DNA of 64,000 bases, taken from Paenirhizobium selenitireducens ATCC BAA-1503. Its GTDB lineage: Bacteria; Pseudomonadota; Alphaproteobacteria; Rhizobiales; Rhizobiaceae. The stretch covers positions 434,001-498,000 of the forward strand of contig NZ_JAEG01000002.1 of the NCBI RefSeq assembly GCF_000518785.1, in the 5' to 3' direction. How positions within the stretch are numbered: position 1 is the first letter of the stretch; each line of letters begins with the position of its first letter. Position numbers and translations under genes: made by a program. Positions 26,909 to 36,420 of the stretch are shown piece by piece. The notes beneath the pieces were generated by a model. That model made no database searches, was not told the DNA's origin, and saw only the letters and a program-made list of their open reading frames with translations.

Positions 26909-27864
26909 ATGGTCAGTATCCAAACCAACGGGGCCGCGATCGCGGCGCTGGACACACTCCGTTCGATCAGTTCGCAACTCGGGACCACCCAGTCGCGCGT
27001 TTCGAGCGGCTACCGCGTCGAGACCGCATCCGACAATGCCGCCTATTGGTCGATCGCCACGACGATGCGGTCGGACAACAAGGCGCTTGGCGCCGTGGAA
27101 GACGCGATCGCGCTCGGCACCGCCAAGGTCGACACCGCCTATACAGGCATGCAGTCGGCCATCGAGATCGTCGACGAGATCAAGGCCAAGCTGGTGGCGG
27201 CGCGCGAACCGGGCGTCGACAAGGACAAGATCGACAAGGAGATCACCGAACTCAAGAGCCAGATCCGTTCGGTCGTCGAATCATCGAGCTTCGGCGGCGA
27301 GAACTGGCTCTACCGCAACGAGGTCGGCGCGGCACCGGATGCCGAAATGGTCTCCGGCTTCACCCGGGCGGCCGATGGTACGGTCGCGGTGCAGACCACC
27401 GTGTTCGACGTCGATTCGGCGGTCCTGATCGCGATGAGGCCGACTTCAACGGCATGCTGACCATGCGCGTCACGGTCGACCAGCCTCTCGGCGCCGGCAC
27501 GACGCCGGTCGACTATTTTCTGATCGAATCCGCCGCGGGATCGGCCGGCAACGAGATCGCCTTGAGCTCTTCGACCACCGACGAACAGGTCGAGGGCATG
27601 ATCATGGCAGCAGACGAATACCTGCTGATGATGACCGATGCCGCAGCGACGCTCGGCGCCACCCAGAGCCGGTTGGAAATGCAGAGCGAGTACGTCGCCG
27701 ACCTCAGCGATACCATCGACACCGGCGTCGGCCGTCTGGTCGATGCCGACATGAACGAGGAATCGACCCGCCTCAAGGCGCTGCAGACCCAGCAGCAACT
27801 CGGCATCCAGTCGCTGTCCATCGCCAATTCGAGCTCCGAGAACATCCTCTCGCTGTTCCGCTAA
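26909..27864 (+). pseudogene. Second flagellin gene, broken by a frameshift
   Basis: The first frame runs from ATG 26909 (MVSIQTNGAAIAALD) to a stop at 27458-27460 and covers the N-terminal D0/D1 domain. The remaining two thirds of the family fold, including NEIALSSSTTDEQ and a C terminus ending SENILSLFR, continues in a different frame up to 27864. The total length, 956 bp, is not a multiple of three. The switch is at about 27428-27436, where one base appears missing after CTGATC. With it restored the product would be about 318 residues. There is no homopolymer at the site. It is either a true inactivating deletion or a sequencing error. Confidence 0.85.
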
Positions 27865-28028
27865 GACGCGAACCTTGAAACCGTACGGCCGAGCCTTGCC
27901 CGGCCTTTCAGTTTTTCTTCCGTGTAACCTGCCTTCGATCAAATCCGCTTATAGACGCTTCACGAAAAGGCGCTTTTCGTCTCCCTGCCTGCGCTCTATC
28001 GTCGCGCCTGCCAAAGGAGACGATTCAC

Positions 28029-29249
28029 ATGGTCACGACCGCCCGCACCCCCATGCCCTGGCTGATCATCATCAGCGGATCGCTGATCGCCATGATGACC
28101 TTCGGTCCGCGCTCCGCCATGGGCTTCTTCCAGTTGCCGATGCTGGCGGATACGGGCTGGGACCGCTCCACCTTCGGCCTGGCCATGGCGCTGCAGAACC
28201 TCTGCTGGGGCATCAGCCAACCCTTCTTCGGCGCGCTTGCCGACAAATACGGCACCAGCCGCGTGCTGATCGCCTCCGGTCTGCTCTATGCCACCGGCCT
28301 GCTGCTGATGGCCCATGCGGACGCACCCATCTGGCTGCATATCGGCGGCGGCGTTCTGGTCGGCATGGCGATCGGCGCGGGCTCGTTCAGCGTCATCCTC
28401 TCGGCCTTTGCCCGGCACGTGACCCCGGAGCAGCGCTCGATGGCCTTCGGCATCGGCACGGCCGCCGGCTCGGCCGGCATGTTCCTGTTCGCGCCGCTGA
28501 GCCAGGCGCTGATCAGCAATCTCGGCTGGTCGGACAGCCTGGTCGCGATGTCGGTCATGATGCTGATCGTGCCGCTGCTCGCCTATCCGCTCCGCGGCAA
28601 CGCCAACTCCGGCAGCCAGTCGCAAAGCCAGTTCAAGCAGTCGGTCGGCGAAGCCCTGAGGGAGGCGCTTGGTCACAAGAGCTATCTGCTGCTCACCACC
28701 GGATTCTTCGTCTGCGGTTTCCAGGTCGCCTTCATCACCGCGCATTTCCCCGCCTATCTCGGCGACATCGGCATCGAGGCGCGTTATGCCGTCATCGCCA
28801 TGGCGCTGATCGGTTTCTTCAACATCATCGGCTCGCTGGCCGCCGGCGTGATCGGCCAGCGTTACTCCAAGCCCTATTTCCTCGCCTTCATCTATATCGG
28901 CCGCTCGATCGCCGTCACTGCTTTCCTGCTGCTGCCGCAGACACCGGCCTCGGTCGTGCTGTTTGCCGCCGTCATGGGGTTGCTGTGGCTCTCGACCGTG
29001 CCGCCGACCAATGCGCTGGTGGCGATCATGTTCGGCACGCGCCATCTCGGGCTTCTGGGCGGCCTCGTCTTCCTGTCGCACCAGATCGGCTCGTTCCTCG
29101 GTGTATGGATGGGCGGCTACCTGTATGACCGTCTCGGTTCGTATGACAGCGTGTGGTGGCTTGGCGTGGCGCTCGGCCTTTTTGCCGCCGTCGTACACTG
29201 GCCGATCGCCGAGCGACCGGTCGATCGGTCCGTTCCTGCCGCGGCATAG
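28029..29249 (+). CDS. Major facilitator superfamily transporter
   Basis: A 406-residue inner membrane protein with about twelve hydrophobic helices. The cytoplasmic loop motif between helices 2 and 3 is GALADKYGTSRVLIASG, a good MFS motif A. The overall look, with GVLVGMAIGAGSFSVILSAFAR, resembles the oxalate/formate antiporter-like or monocarboxylate MFS subgroup, but substrate cannot be assigned. AAAGGAG lies 11 bp before the ATG. It follows the broken flagellin by 164 bp with no obvious functional link. Confidence 0.9.
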   Translation: MVTTARTPMPWLIIISGSLIAMMTFGPRSAMGFFQLPMLADTGWDRSTFGLAMALQNLCWGISQPFFGALADKYGTSRVLIASGLLYATGLLLMAHADAPIWLHIGGGVLVGMAIGAGSFSVILSAFARHVTPEQRSMAFGIGTAAGSAGMFLFAPLSQALISNLGWSDSLVAMSVMMLIVPLLAYPLRGNANSGSQSQSQFKQSVGEALREALGHKSYLLLTTGFFVCGFQVAFITAHFPAYLGDIGIEARYAVIAMALIGFFNIIGSLAAGVIGQRYSKPYFLAFIYIGRSIAVTAFLLLPQTPASVVLFAAVMGLLWLSTVPPTNALVAIMFGTRHLGLLGGLVFLSHQIGSFLGVWMGGYLYDRLGSYDSVWWLGVALGLFAAVVHWPIAERPVDRSVPAAA

Positions 29250-29636
29250 CCCCTCGATTTCGGCAGGTTTTTTTAACGATTGCGGCAAGGTGGATTATTT
29301 TTGCCGCAATGCACACATATTAAAACCGTCACAGAATATTATTCTGATTTTCACTCAAGGCAGGTTGACGCAGACCTTCTGCACACCTACTTTGATGCTG
29401 CCGGATCGAACCGGACGAAACCGGGCCTCGCAGACGAGGCCCTTGCCAACAAGGAGGTCAGCGAAATGCGTGTTGTTTTCCATCATGCCGCCCGCCCTTG
29501 GCACAAATCCCCGCTGGGCGTGGCGACGTGCAATCGCCTTGAACGCACCTGTCGAATGTGACGCTGCGCAAGCACTGAAGCCTTCAATCGACACACCATT
29601 TTTAAGTCTGCGCAGCGCGCGGGCGGGGAAACCGTT
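29250..29636. other. Gene-poor interval (387 bp)
   Basis: I see no gene here. The first 120 bp are AT-rich (for example around 29270-29350) and may hold a promoter for the small downstream frame; short open frames in this stretch have no ribosome-binding site and no protein-like composition. Confidence 0.5.
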
Positions 29637-29888
29637 ATGGAAAAGCAAGTTATCGAATATGCCGGCATTCCGGTCGGGATCACCATCCCCGACGGCGACA
29701 GGCTGAAGTTCATCGCCGTCAAGTATCCGGTCATCGAACTGGATGGCGGCACCTATCGCAATCTCGGCGAATTGCAGAGCGCCATACATCAGCATCTGCA
29801 GAAGTCGGAGGACGATCAGGGGCTGTTCAGGGTAGCCGCCAATGGCTCGACCGCAGGGGCCGCCCGCAGGGTCTTCAACGCCGCCTGA
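29637..29888 (+). CDS. Small protein of unknown function
   Basis: An 83-residue frame, [15 protein letters not shown] to RRVFNAA. The composition looks protein-like (regular beta-rich first half, helical [13 protein letters not shown] in the second), and GCGGGG lies 9 bp before the ATG. No family is recognised. Its last 73 bp overlap the 3' end of recO on the opposite strand, which is unusual and lowers confidence. Confidence 0.5.
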   Translation: MEKQVIEYAGIPVGITIPDGDRLKFIAVKYPVIELDGGTYRNLGELQSAIHQHLQKSEDDQGLFRVAANGSTAGAARRVFNAA

Positions 29889-30589
29889 CAAAAACCCTCA
29901 CGCGCCGCGCCGGCTTCAAGCCCGCGCGGCTCGTACACGTGCCTGTTGAGGAAGAAGGCGGTGAGGCGAAACGCCTCGGCGAGGCTTTCCCCATTGGCGG
30001 CCTTGGTGGCACCGGGATTGAGAAAGCCCGGCAGCGCCAGCATCCTGTCGGCCCAGGGCGATCCCGCCTCGCGACAGACTGCCCTGCCCGTCTTCGGCGA
30101 CACGAAGGCCAGGTCGTCCCGGCGGCCGGTTGCCGCACACTGGTCGAGGTCGAGGCCGAAGCCGAGATCGTTGAGCACTTCGAGTTCGAAGCGGATGAAC
30201 AGCTCTCCGGCCGCGGCCGGCTCCTCCAGATGGTCCAGGATGACATCCAGCGCGTCGAACAGATGCGGATGAGGCTCGCGTTCCGGCAGGAGCCTGAGCA
30301 AAGCCGCCAGCGCCTGAACGCCGTAAACGGCGGTGGCGCTTTCCATCAGCCGCGCCGCACGCAGCGTCACGGGCTCGACGCGGAACTCGCCCAGATGCTC
30401 GTCGAGCCGGGCGCGCCAGGTCACTTCGACGCGATTTCCCGGCTGCAGCACCGGCTGCATGGTGCGCGAGCGGCCGCCCCGGATCATGCCCAGATGCCGG
30501 CCGCGCGCACGCGTCATGACCTCGGCGATGACGCTCGTCTCGCCATGGCGCCGCGCGCCGAGAAATATCGCTTCGTCCGTCCATTGCAT
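29816..30589 (-). CDS. recO: DNA repair protein RecO
   Basis: A 257-residue protein. The N-terminal OB-fold has [28 protein letters not shown] sequence and [12 protein letters not shown]; the helical C-terminal part includes [22 protein letters not shown], which is the family motif near the zinc-like site. RecO loads RecA on SSB-coated gaps with RecR in the RecF pathway. It follows era in the same direction but is separated from it by the AbrB-type gene on the other strand. The C terminus (from about residue 235) is longer than I expect and overlaps the small gene at 29637. Confidence 0.93.
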   Translation of the reverse strand: MQWTDEAIFLGARRHGETSVIAEVMTRARGRHLGMIRGGRSRTMQPVLQPGNRVEVTWRARLDEHLGEFRVEPVTLRAARLMESATAVYGVQALAALLRLLPEREPHPHLFDALDVILDHLEEPAAAGELFIRFELEVLNDLGFGLDLDQCAATGRRDDLAFVSPKTGRAVCREAGSPWADRMLALPGFLNPGATKAANGESLAEAFRLTAFFLNRHVYEPRGLEAGAAREGFCQAALKTLRAAPAVEPLAATLNSP

Positions 30590-30774
30590 GGTCTTGTTCT
30601 AGCCGATTTGCAGTGCGCGGGACAGATATCTTCGGTCTCCTGCGGCCGGCGAAACGCAGCCGGGCATGATATTCGCCAAGTTTTCGCCCGGTCGTCACAC
30701 GAATCGGTATAGTCGGGACGGATCCGTTCGAACGGGCAGCCGTTCCGCCCCCGCCCCGTATCAGGCCTCCCGCA

Positions 30775-31869
30775 ATGCAGCCATCGCCTTCCGGCTCTCC
30801 CGACCACAGCCCAGACCCCGGCCTGCTGACGCAGCTTTCCACCCCGGCGCGCTGGCTGATCCTGCTCGCGCTCTCGCTGCTTCTTTCCGCCGGACTGCAA
30901 CTCATCCACCTGCCGGGCTCGCTGCTGCTCGGGCCGATGGTGGCCGCCATCCTGGTGGCGACCAACGGCGCGCGACTGTCGGTGCCGCGCATTCCCTATA
31001 TCGCCGCCCATTCGCTGCTCGGCTGCGTCATCGCCCGCTCGCTGGACGGCGGCATCGTCAGCACCTTCGCCGCCGACTGGCCGATCTTCCTCGCCATTGT
31101 TCTTGCCGTCATCGGCGCCAGCAGCCTGATGGGCTATCTCATGGCGCGCAGCGGCACGCTGCCCGGCACGACGGCGGTCTGGGGCACTTCGGCGGGTGCC
31201 GCCTCGGCCATGATGCTGATGGCCGAAGCCCATGGCGGGGATATCCGCCTCGTCGCCTTCATGCAGTATCTGCGGGTGGTCTGTGTCGCCTCCGCCGCTT
31301 CGCTGGTCGCCGCCTTCGTCTTCGAGGCCAAGGGTGGCGCCGTGCACGAGATCGTCTGGTTTCCCGCCGTCGACTGGCTGGAACTCACCAAGACTCTGGC
31401 GGTATCCTTTGCGGCGAGCGCCCTCGGCGCACGGCTGAAGATCCCGGCCGGCACCATGCTGCTGCCTTTGATCGCCACGGCGGCGCTGCATGCGGCCGGA
31501 TGGATCACCATCGACCTGCCGCCCTGGCTGCTGGCGATCGGCTATGCCACGCTCGGCTGGAAGATCGGGCTGAGCTTCACGCGTCGGATCCTGCGCCATG
31601 CTGCGCATGCGCTGCCGCAGATCCTCGCCTCGATCGTCGTGCTGATCGCCTTCTGCGGCGGACTGGCGGCCCTATTGACCCACCAGTTCGGCATCGACCC
31701 GCTGACCGCCTATCTGGCGACCAGCCCCGGCGGCCTCGATTCGGTCGCCATCATCGCCGCCTCGACGCCGGTCGACCTGTCCTTCGTCATGGCGCTGCAG
31801 ACGGCGCGGCTGTTCCTGGTGCTGTTGCTCGGCGGGCCGATCTCGAAATTCGTCGCCCGCCGCCTCTGA
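30775..31869 (+). CDS. AbrB/AimA-type membrane protein (putative ammonia monooxygenase-related name)
   Basis: A 364-residue membrane protein formed by two similar halves, each with about five helices, as in the COG3180 AbrB-duplication family. Repeated signature segments are LPGSLLLGPMVAAIL in the first half and LKIPAGTMLLPLIATAALH in the second, and ATSPGGLDSVAIIAA near the end. The 'ammonia monooxygenase' label sometimes attached is not supported by sequence; regulatory and transport roles have both been proposed. It is on the plus strand between era and recO, 12 bp from the era stop. Confidence 0.85.
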   Translation: MQPSPSGSPDHSPDPGLLTQLSTPARWLILLALSLLLSAGLQLIHLPGSLLLGPMVAAILVATNGARLSVPRIPYIAAHSLLGCVIARSLDGGIVSTFAADWPIFLAIVLAVIGASSLMGYLMARSGTLPGTTAVWGTSAGAASAMMLMAEAHGGDIRLVAFMQYLRVVCVASAASLVAAFVFEAKGGAVHEIVWFPAVDWLELTKTLAVSFAASALGARLKIPAGTMLLPLIATAALHAAGWITIDLPPWLLAIGYATLGWKIGLSFTRRILRHAAHALPQILASIVVLIAFCGGLAALLTHQFGIDPLTAYLATSPGGLDSVAIIAASTPVDLSFVMALQTARLFLVLLLGGPISKFVARRL

Positions 31870-31881
31870 GGCAGATGGCAC

Positions 31882-32826
31882 TCAGTTCTTCGGGAATTCG
31901 AGGCCCATCTCGCGGAAACGTTCCGGATCGTCGCCCCAGTTCTCGCGCACCTTGACGAACAGGAAGAGGTGGACCGGCTGTTCGAGGATTTCCGAGATTT
32001 CCTTGCGCGATGCCGTCGAGATCGACTTGATCGCATCGCCGCCCTTGCCGAGCACGATCTTCTTCTGGCTGTCGCGCTCGACATAGATGACCTGCTCGAT
32101 CCGGACCGAGCCGTCCTTGCGCTCTTCCCACTTCTCGGTTTCAACATGCGAGGAATAGGGAAGCTCCTGGTGCAGGCGCAGGAACAGCTTTTCGCGGGTG
32201 ATTTCCGCCGCGAGCTGGCGCATGGGCAGGTCGGAGATCTGGTCTTCCGGGTAGTACCACGGGCCTTCCGGCAGGCGCTTCGCCAGGAAGTCCATCAGGT
32301 CGGTGCAACCCGAGCCGGTCGTCGCCGAGACCATAAAGGTCTGCTCGAAGGCGATGGTTTCGTTGGCCTTGGCCGCGAGCTTCAGGAGATCCTCGTGGCG
32401 AACCCGGTCGATCTTGTTGAGCACGAGGATCTTCGGCTGGTGCACGTCCTTGAGACCCTCGAGGATGGCTTCAGCATCGCCGCGCAGACCGCGTTCGCTG
32501 TCGATCAGAAGCAGGATCAGGTCCGCATCCTTGGCGCCGCCCCAGGCCGACGTCACCATGGCGCGGTCGAGCCTGCGGCGCGGCTTGAAGATGCCGGGCG
32601 TATCCATGAAGACGATCTGGGCGTTGTCATGGATGGCGATGCCGCGCACGATCGAGCGGGTCGTCTGCACCTTGTGGCTGACGATCGAGACCTTGGCGCC
32701 GACCAGGCGGTTCAGCAGCGTGGACTTGCCGGCATTGGTCGGGCCGATCAGGGCCACGAAGCCGGAATGCGTCGGGCGTTCGTCCGCTGCGGCACCTTCG
32801 ACGGAGGGGTTTTCGGTATCGGTCAT
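31882..32826 (-). CDS. era: GTPase Era
   Basis: A 314-residue GTPase needed for 16S rRNA maturation and 30S assembly. Motifs: P-loop GPTNAGKST (the alphaproteobacterial NAGKS version), G2 QTTRSIVRG, G3 DTPGIF, G4 NKID. The KH RNA-binding domain near the end contains VIYVERDSQKKIVLGKGGDAIK. I chose ATG 32826 (MTDTENPSVEG); an in-frame TTG at 32835 is possible. It directly follows rnc, whose stop lies 10 bp before this start. Confidence 0.95.
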   Translation of the reverse strand: MTDTENPSVEGAAADERPTHSGFVALIGPTNAGKSTLLNRLVGAKVSIVSHKVQTTRSIVRGIAIHDNAQIVFMDTPGIFKPRRRLDRAMVTSAWGGAKDADLILLLIDSERGLRGDAEAILEGLKDVHQPKILVLNKIDRVRHEDLLKLAAKANETIAFEQTFMVSATTGSGCTDLMDFLAKRLPEGPWYYPEDQISDLPMRQLAAEITREKLFLRLHQELPYSSHVETEKWEERKDGSVRIEQVIYVERDSQKKIVLGKGGDAIKSISTASRKEISEILEQPVHLFLFVKVRENWGDDPERFREMGLEFPKN

Positions 32827-32835
32827 GGTTTCCAA

Positions 32836-33558
32836 TCAGCCTGCGTCCGTGGACTTCGTCCAGACGCCTTCGCGTTCGAGTATCTTCGTGGCCGCCACCT
32901 GTTCCGCGGCGCGCTTGGAGCGATCCGTTCCGCTTTCCGGGGCAATGCCGGGTATTTCGACGATCACCGTGAAACGGGGATCATGATCCGGTCCGGCGCG
33001 TTCGGCAATCCGGTAGGCGGGGGTCGTTGCGAATTTCGCATGCGCCCATTCCTGCAGCTCGGTCTTGGCGTCGCGGCGCGCGCCATCGGCACGGCTCGCC
33101 TTCTCTTCCCAGAAGCGCAGGACGAAACCGCGCGCGGCCTCCAGCCCTGCGTCGAGATAGATCGCCGCAATCAGGCTCTCCACCACGTCGGCGCGGACGT
33201 TCAGCATGGCCTTGCCGGTCAGCTTCTTGACGTCGGACCCGGTGCGGATGAAGCGGTGCAGTTCGAGCTCGTCGGCGATCGCGGCGCAGGCCTCGGCGCT
33301 GACCAGCTGGTTGAAGCGCACGGAAAGCTCGCCTTCGGTGGCATTGCGGAAGGTCTTGAACAGCAGTTCGGCGACGCACAGGCCGAGAACCCGGTCGCCG
33401 AGGAACTCCAGCCGCTCGTAGTCGCCGCCCTTGGTCGACGGCGTCGCGCTCGAATGGGTGAGCGCGCGGTCGAGCCTCTGCTTCTCGGCGAAGGTGTGGC
33501 CGATCGCGGTTTCGATCCGCGTCCGGTCCTCCTCGCCGAGCCCCTTCAGTCTTTTCAT
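32836..33558 (-). CDS. rnc: Ribonuclease III
   Basis: A 240-residue double-strand-specific endoribonuclease that processes rRNA precursors. The catalytic signature is YERLEFLGDRVLGL; downstream acidic residues are in NVRADVVESLIAAIYLDAGLE. The C-terminal dsRNA-binding domain begins near DAKTELQEWAHA and ends with AAEQVAATKILE. Its ATG at 33558 overlaps the lepB stop in an ATGA, so translation is coupled. A longer upstream extension is not RNase III-like. Confidence 0.96.
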   Translation of the reverse strand: MKRLKGLGEEDRTRIETAIGHTFAEKQRLDRALTHSSATPSTKGGDYERLEFLGDRVLGLCVAELLFKTFRNATEGELSVRFNQLVSAEACAAIADELELHRFIRTGSDVKKLTGKAMLNVRADVVESLIAAIYLDAGLEAARGFVLRFWEEKASRADGARRDAKTELQEWAHAKFATTPAYRIAERAGPDHDPRFTVIVEIPGIAPESGTDRSKRAAEQVAATKILEREGVWTKSTDAG

Positions 33559-34292
33559 TCGACCACCTTGAACAGGCGATCCCAACGCATGTTCGACGGC
33601 CACTTCCACACTTCGCGGAACGAGGTGTCGTTGCCGAGCGAGAAGAAGATCACCGAGGCGCGGCCGATCAGGTTTTCTTCCGGCACGAAACCGACGTCGA
33701 AACGGCTGTCGAGCGAGTTGTCGCGATTGTCGCCCATCATGAAATAGTGGCCTTCCGGGACAAGGAACTCGCGGGTGCTGTCGCCGCGCGTGTTCTGCGC
33801 CTGGTCGAGCGTGTCGTAGCTGACGCCATTGTCCATGGTTTCGCGGAAGACCGGCACGTCGGTGCCCGGATCAAGGCTGTAGTCCGAGGTGAAACGGCCG
33901 TCCTCGGCGCGCGGCACCGGCTTGCCGTTGATGTTGAGGATGCCGTCGATGACCTGGATGCGGTCGCCCGGCAGGCCGACGAGGCGCTTGATGTAGTCGA
34001 TCTTGGGGTTCGGCGGGAAGCGGAAGACGACGATGTCGCCGCGCTTCGGCTCACTGCCGAAGATGCGGCCTTCGAACAGGTCCGGGGAAAACGGCAGCGA
34101 ATACTTCGAGTAGCCGTAGGAGAACTTGTTGACGAAAATGTAGTCGCCGACCAGCAGCGTCGGCATCATCGAGCCCGACGGGATGGTGAAGGGCTGGAAC
34201 AGGACCGTGCGGATGACCATCGCCAGGAGCAATGCCTGGATGACGACCTTGATGTTTTCCCAAAGGGCACTGTGCTTCTTTTCAGCTTCCAC
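33555..34292 (-). CDS. lepB: Signal peptidase I
   Basis: A 245-residue type I signal peptidase that cleaves signal peptides on the periplasmic face. One N-terminal helix (VVIQALLLAMVIRTVLF) precedes the catalytic Ser in IPSGSMMPTL (Ser41 in this numbering); the catalytic Lys is in DYIKRLVGLPGDRI, and box E is MMGDNRDNSLDSR. The start is probably GTG at 34292, because AAGGAA lies 8-9 bp ahead; a TTG eight codons earlier is open in frame but lacks this. The stop overlaps the rnc start. Confidence 0.94.
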   Translation of the reverse strand: MEAEKKHSALWENIKVVIQALLLAMVIRTVLFQPFTIPSGSMMPTLLVGDYIFVNKFSYGYSKYSLPFSPDLFEGRIFGSEPKRGDIVVFRFPPNPKIDYIKRLVGLPGDRIQVIDGILNINGKPVPRAEDGRFTSDYSLDPGTDVPVFRETMDNGVSYDTLDQAQNTRGDSTREFLVPEGHYFMMGDNRDNSLDSRFDVGFVPEENLIGRASVIFFSLGNDTSFREVWKWPSNMRWDRLFKVVE

Positions 34293-34391
34293 GCCGTCAT
34301 TTCCTTTTTCTGGCAAATCCTGCCCTGTCTAGTCGGTTCGCGCCGCTGCGGCAACGGCAGAGGCGCGGAAAATGCCCAATCTCGCGGCCGA

Positions 34392-34796
34392 TCAGCCGGC
34401 TGCCGGGCGCGCTTCGATGATGACGAAGGCCTGGGCCAGCGGATAGTCGTCGGTGATGGTCAGGTGCACCACCGGCTCATGGCCCGCCGGCATCATGCGC
34501 TGCAGGACCTCCGCGGCTCCGCCGGTCAGTTGCATGGTGGGCTTGCCGCTTGGTGCATTGACCACGCCCATGTCCTTCCAGAACACGCCCTGGGCCATGC
34601 CGGTTCCGAGCGCCTTCGACATCGCCTCCTTGGCGGCGAAGCGCTTGGCATAGGATTCGGCGCGGTTCTTGCGACCGTCGGAGCGGGCGCGCTCGATGTC
34701 GGTGAAGCAGCGCTGGGTGAAGCGCTCGCCGAAACGCTCGAGCAACTGCTCGATGCGGCGTATGTCGATGAGGTCGCTGCCAATGCCGATGATCAT
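34392..34796 (-). CDS. acpS: Holo-[acyl-carrier-protein] synthase
   Basis: A 134-residue phosphopantetheinyl transferase of the trimeric AcpS type. The metal-binding start [16 protein letters not shown] and the second motif [18 protein letters not shown] are intact. It loads CoA-derived phosphopantetheine onto ACP for fatty acid synthesis. The gene lies between the DUF2062 gene and lepB, the same order seen in other rhizobia. Confidence 0.95.
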   Translation of the reverse strand: MIIGIGSDLIDIRRIEQLLERFGERFTQRCFTDIERARSDGRKNRAESYAKRFAAKEAMSKALGTGMAQGVFWKDMGVVNAPSGKPTMQLTGGAAEVLQRMMPAGHEPVVHLTITDDYPLAQAFVIIEARPAAG

Positions 34797-34828
34797 GGGC
34801 TTTTCCGGTTCACCTGGTTTTCAAGAGA

Positions 34829-35407
34829 TCAGATGCCCGCGCCGGCTTGAGCCGGACGGTTCCTCGCCACTTCGGCAAGGCGCAGGCGCCGCCGCTGGCG
34901 AAAGCCGCGGACGACATGGAAGGTCAGGCCGTAGACGATCAGACCGCTGAGCAGAGCGGGCGGGACGGCTCCAACCAGCATGGGCTCGATCACCGGACCC
35001 CAGAGGTCGGCCCAGCCCAAATTGCTGAAGAGATGGTGAAGGTCGAGATGATGGCCGATCGTCGGATCGCCTTCGCCGAGAATCCAGGTTCCGATTTTCC
35101 AGGTGGCGGCCCAGATGAACGGAAAGGTCAGCGGATTGCCGAAGGCGGTTGCCAGCGCTGCGGCGATCAGATCGCCCGCGACCAGGTATGAAAGCAGCAC
35201 GGAGACGATGACATGCAGGCCGATGAAGGGCGTCCAGGACGACGCGATACCGACGGCCACACCTGCCGCCACGGCATGCGGCGAGGCGCTGAGCCGCATG
35301 ACCCGCATACGAAAATAGTGGAACGGGCGCGAAAATCCCTTGGCCGGCCACAGCAGGCTGCGCAGCTTGTCGGCAATTCCAGCGGGTTTGCGGCGGCGAA
35401 ACAACAT
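34829..35407 (-). CDS. DUF2062 membrane protein
   Basis: A 192-residue protein with an N-terminal cytoplasmic basic region and four or five hydrophobic segments. The DUF2062 signature is seen as SPHAVAAGVAVGIASSWTP followed by GNPLTFPFIW. It sits between rel and acpS, 32 bp before acpS. Function unknown; association with lipid or wall assembly is suggested only by neighbourhood. Confidence 0.88.
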   Translation of the reverse strand: MLFRRRKPAGIADKLRSLLWPAKGFSRPFHYFRMRVMRLSASPHAVAAGVAVGIASSWTPFIGLHVIVSVLLSYLVAGDLIAAALATAFGNPLTFPFIWAATWKIGTWILGEGDPTIGHHLDLHHLFSNLGWADLWGPVIEPMLVGAVPPALLSGLIVYGLTFHVVRGFRQRRRLRLAEVARNRPAQAGAGI

Positions 35408-35538
35408 GGGTCACATGTAGGGGATGAGGCCCCTTGCAGACAAGGGCGGCGGGAGCGAATTGCCCTGCCCTGCGGCCTTGGCCGCAGTTGGGCGCGCGAT
35501 CATGTCACACGCGCCTCCGATCAGTCGTCGTCGGCTTC

Positions 35539-35691
35539 TTAGAAGCCGCTGCGGAACAGGCCGCGTTCGATTTCGCGCTGGCGGAATTCGAGGTCGACCA
35601 TGTCGCGTGCGCCGTTGAGGTAAGCCATTTCACGCTCGGCCGAAGTGGGGACGCGAAGGGCATTGGCAATCTTGCGAAGGGGCTTGAACAT
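35539..35691 (-). CDS. DUF1127 small protein
   Basis: A 50-residue protein starting MFKPLRKIANALRVP and containing AEREMAYLNGARDMVDLEFRQRE, the conserved LxxLxDxxLxDIGL-like helix of DUF1127 in divergent form. Small DUF1127 proteins in alphaproteobacteria bind RNA or affect phosphate and carbon responses in some species. Start 35691 has AGAGGACAG upstream. The gene is monocistronic. Confidence 0.8.
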   Translation of the reverse strand: MFKPLRKIANALRVPTSAEREMAYLNGARDMVDLEFRQREIERGLFRSGF

Positions 35692-35847
35692 TTTCTCTGT
35701 CCTCTTTCTTTCTCTCTTATGTGAGGTGAATGTAATTGTGCGGCGCACAAATCACCAGATCTGAAAGAGGATCGCAGGCATGCAGCGTTTGCATGGCGCC
35801 CTAAGGAAGACTTAAGATTGCGGAAACCACGTTAACGCCGGGCGGCT

Positions 35848-36420
35848 CTACCGGCTTGCGGCCTTCAGCAGGCGCGGCCGGATCTCGTCGTCCCAGATCA
35901 GCCCCCGGCAATCGCCGATGTCAGTCCGATCCAGCCTGAAACGCTTGTCATCGGGGCCGAAACCCGGACCACCCGTTCCATCCGTCCCGTCGCATAGGCC
36001 GGGCTCTCCCGGCATATCGACGAGGATCGCGCCGCTGCCCGCGCCCCTCAGGGTGAATTCCCCGCCGTCGCACTCGATGCCGCAGGCAAGAACGCCGCCG
36101 CCGGCCGTCCGGCATTCGCCGGAAAACTCGGCCGGCGCGCCGCCATCGCGGAAACGCGCTTCGAAATTGAGGATGCTCGCGTCGGCACCTTCCCAGTCCG
36201 GGCGATAGGCCAGCATGACCATGTCCTTGACGTTCTGGTCCGGATGGGATCGCAGATGGGCCGCATCATAGTGCCGCGAATAGCAGGCCCAACCGAGTTC
36301 CCTGCCTTCGAGCGCGCGTCCGTAGAGCACGCGCTGCTCGCTCTCGCCGGCCAGCAAAGGCCCGGCGGCCAGCAGTCCCGCAAGCGTGAGAACGAGTGCG
36401 CAAATCCGTGGCTTCACCAT
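35848..36420 (-). CDS. Exported protein of unknown function
   Basis: A 190-residue protein. The signal peptide is VKPRICALVLTLAGLLAAGP with probable cleavage near LLAGES. The mature part has six cysteines that could form disulfides, and Gly-rich segments such as GTDGTGGPGFGPDDKRF. No domain is recognised. It follows rel (stop 36570) on the same strand after about 150 bp, so it may have its own promoter. Confidence 0.72.
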   Translation of the reverse strand: MVKPRICALVLTLAGLLAAGPLLAGESEQRVLYGRALEGRELGWACYSRHYDAAHLRSHPDQNVKDMVMLAYRPDWEGADASILNFEARFRDGGAPAEFSGECRTAGGGVLACGIECDGGEFTLRGAGSGAILVDMPGEPGLCDGTDGTGGPGFGPDDKRFRLDRTDIGDCRGLIWDDEIRPRLLKAASR

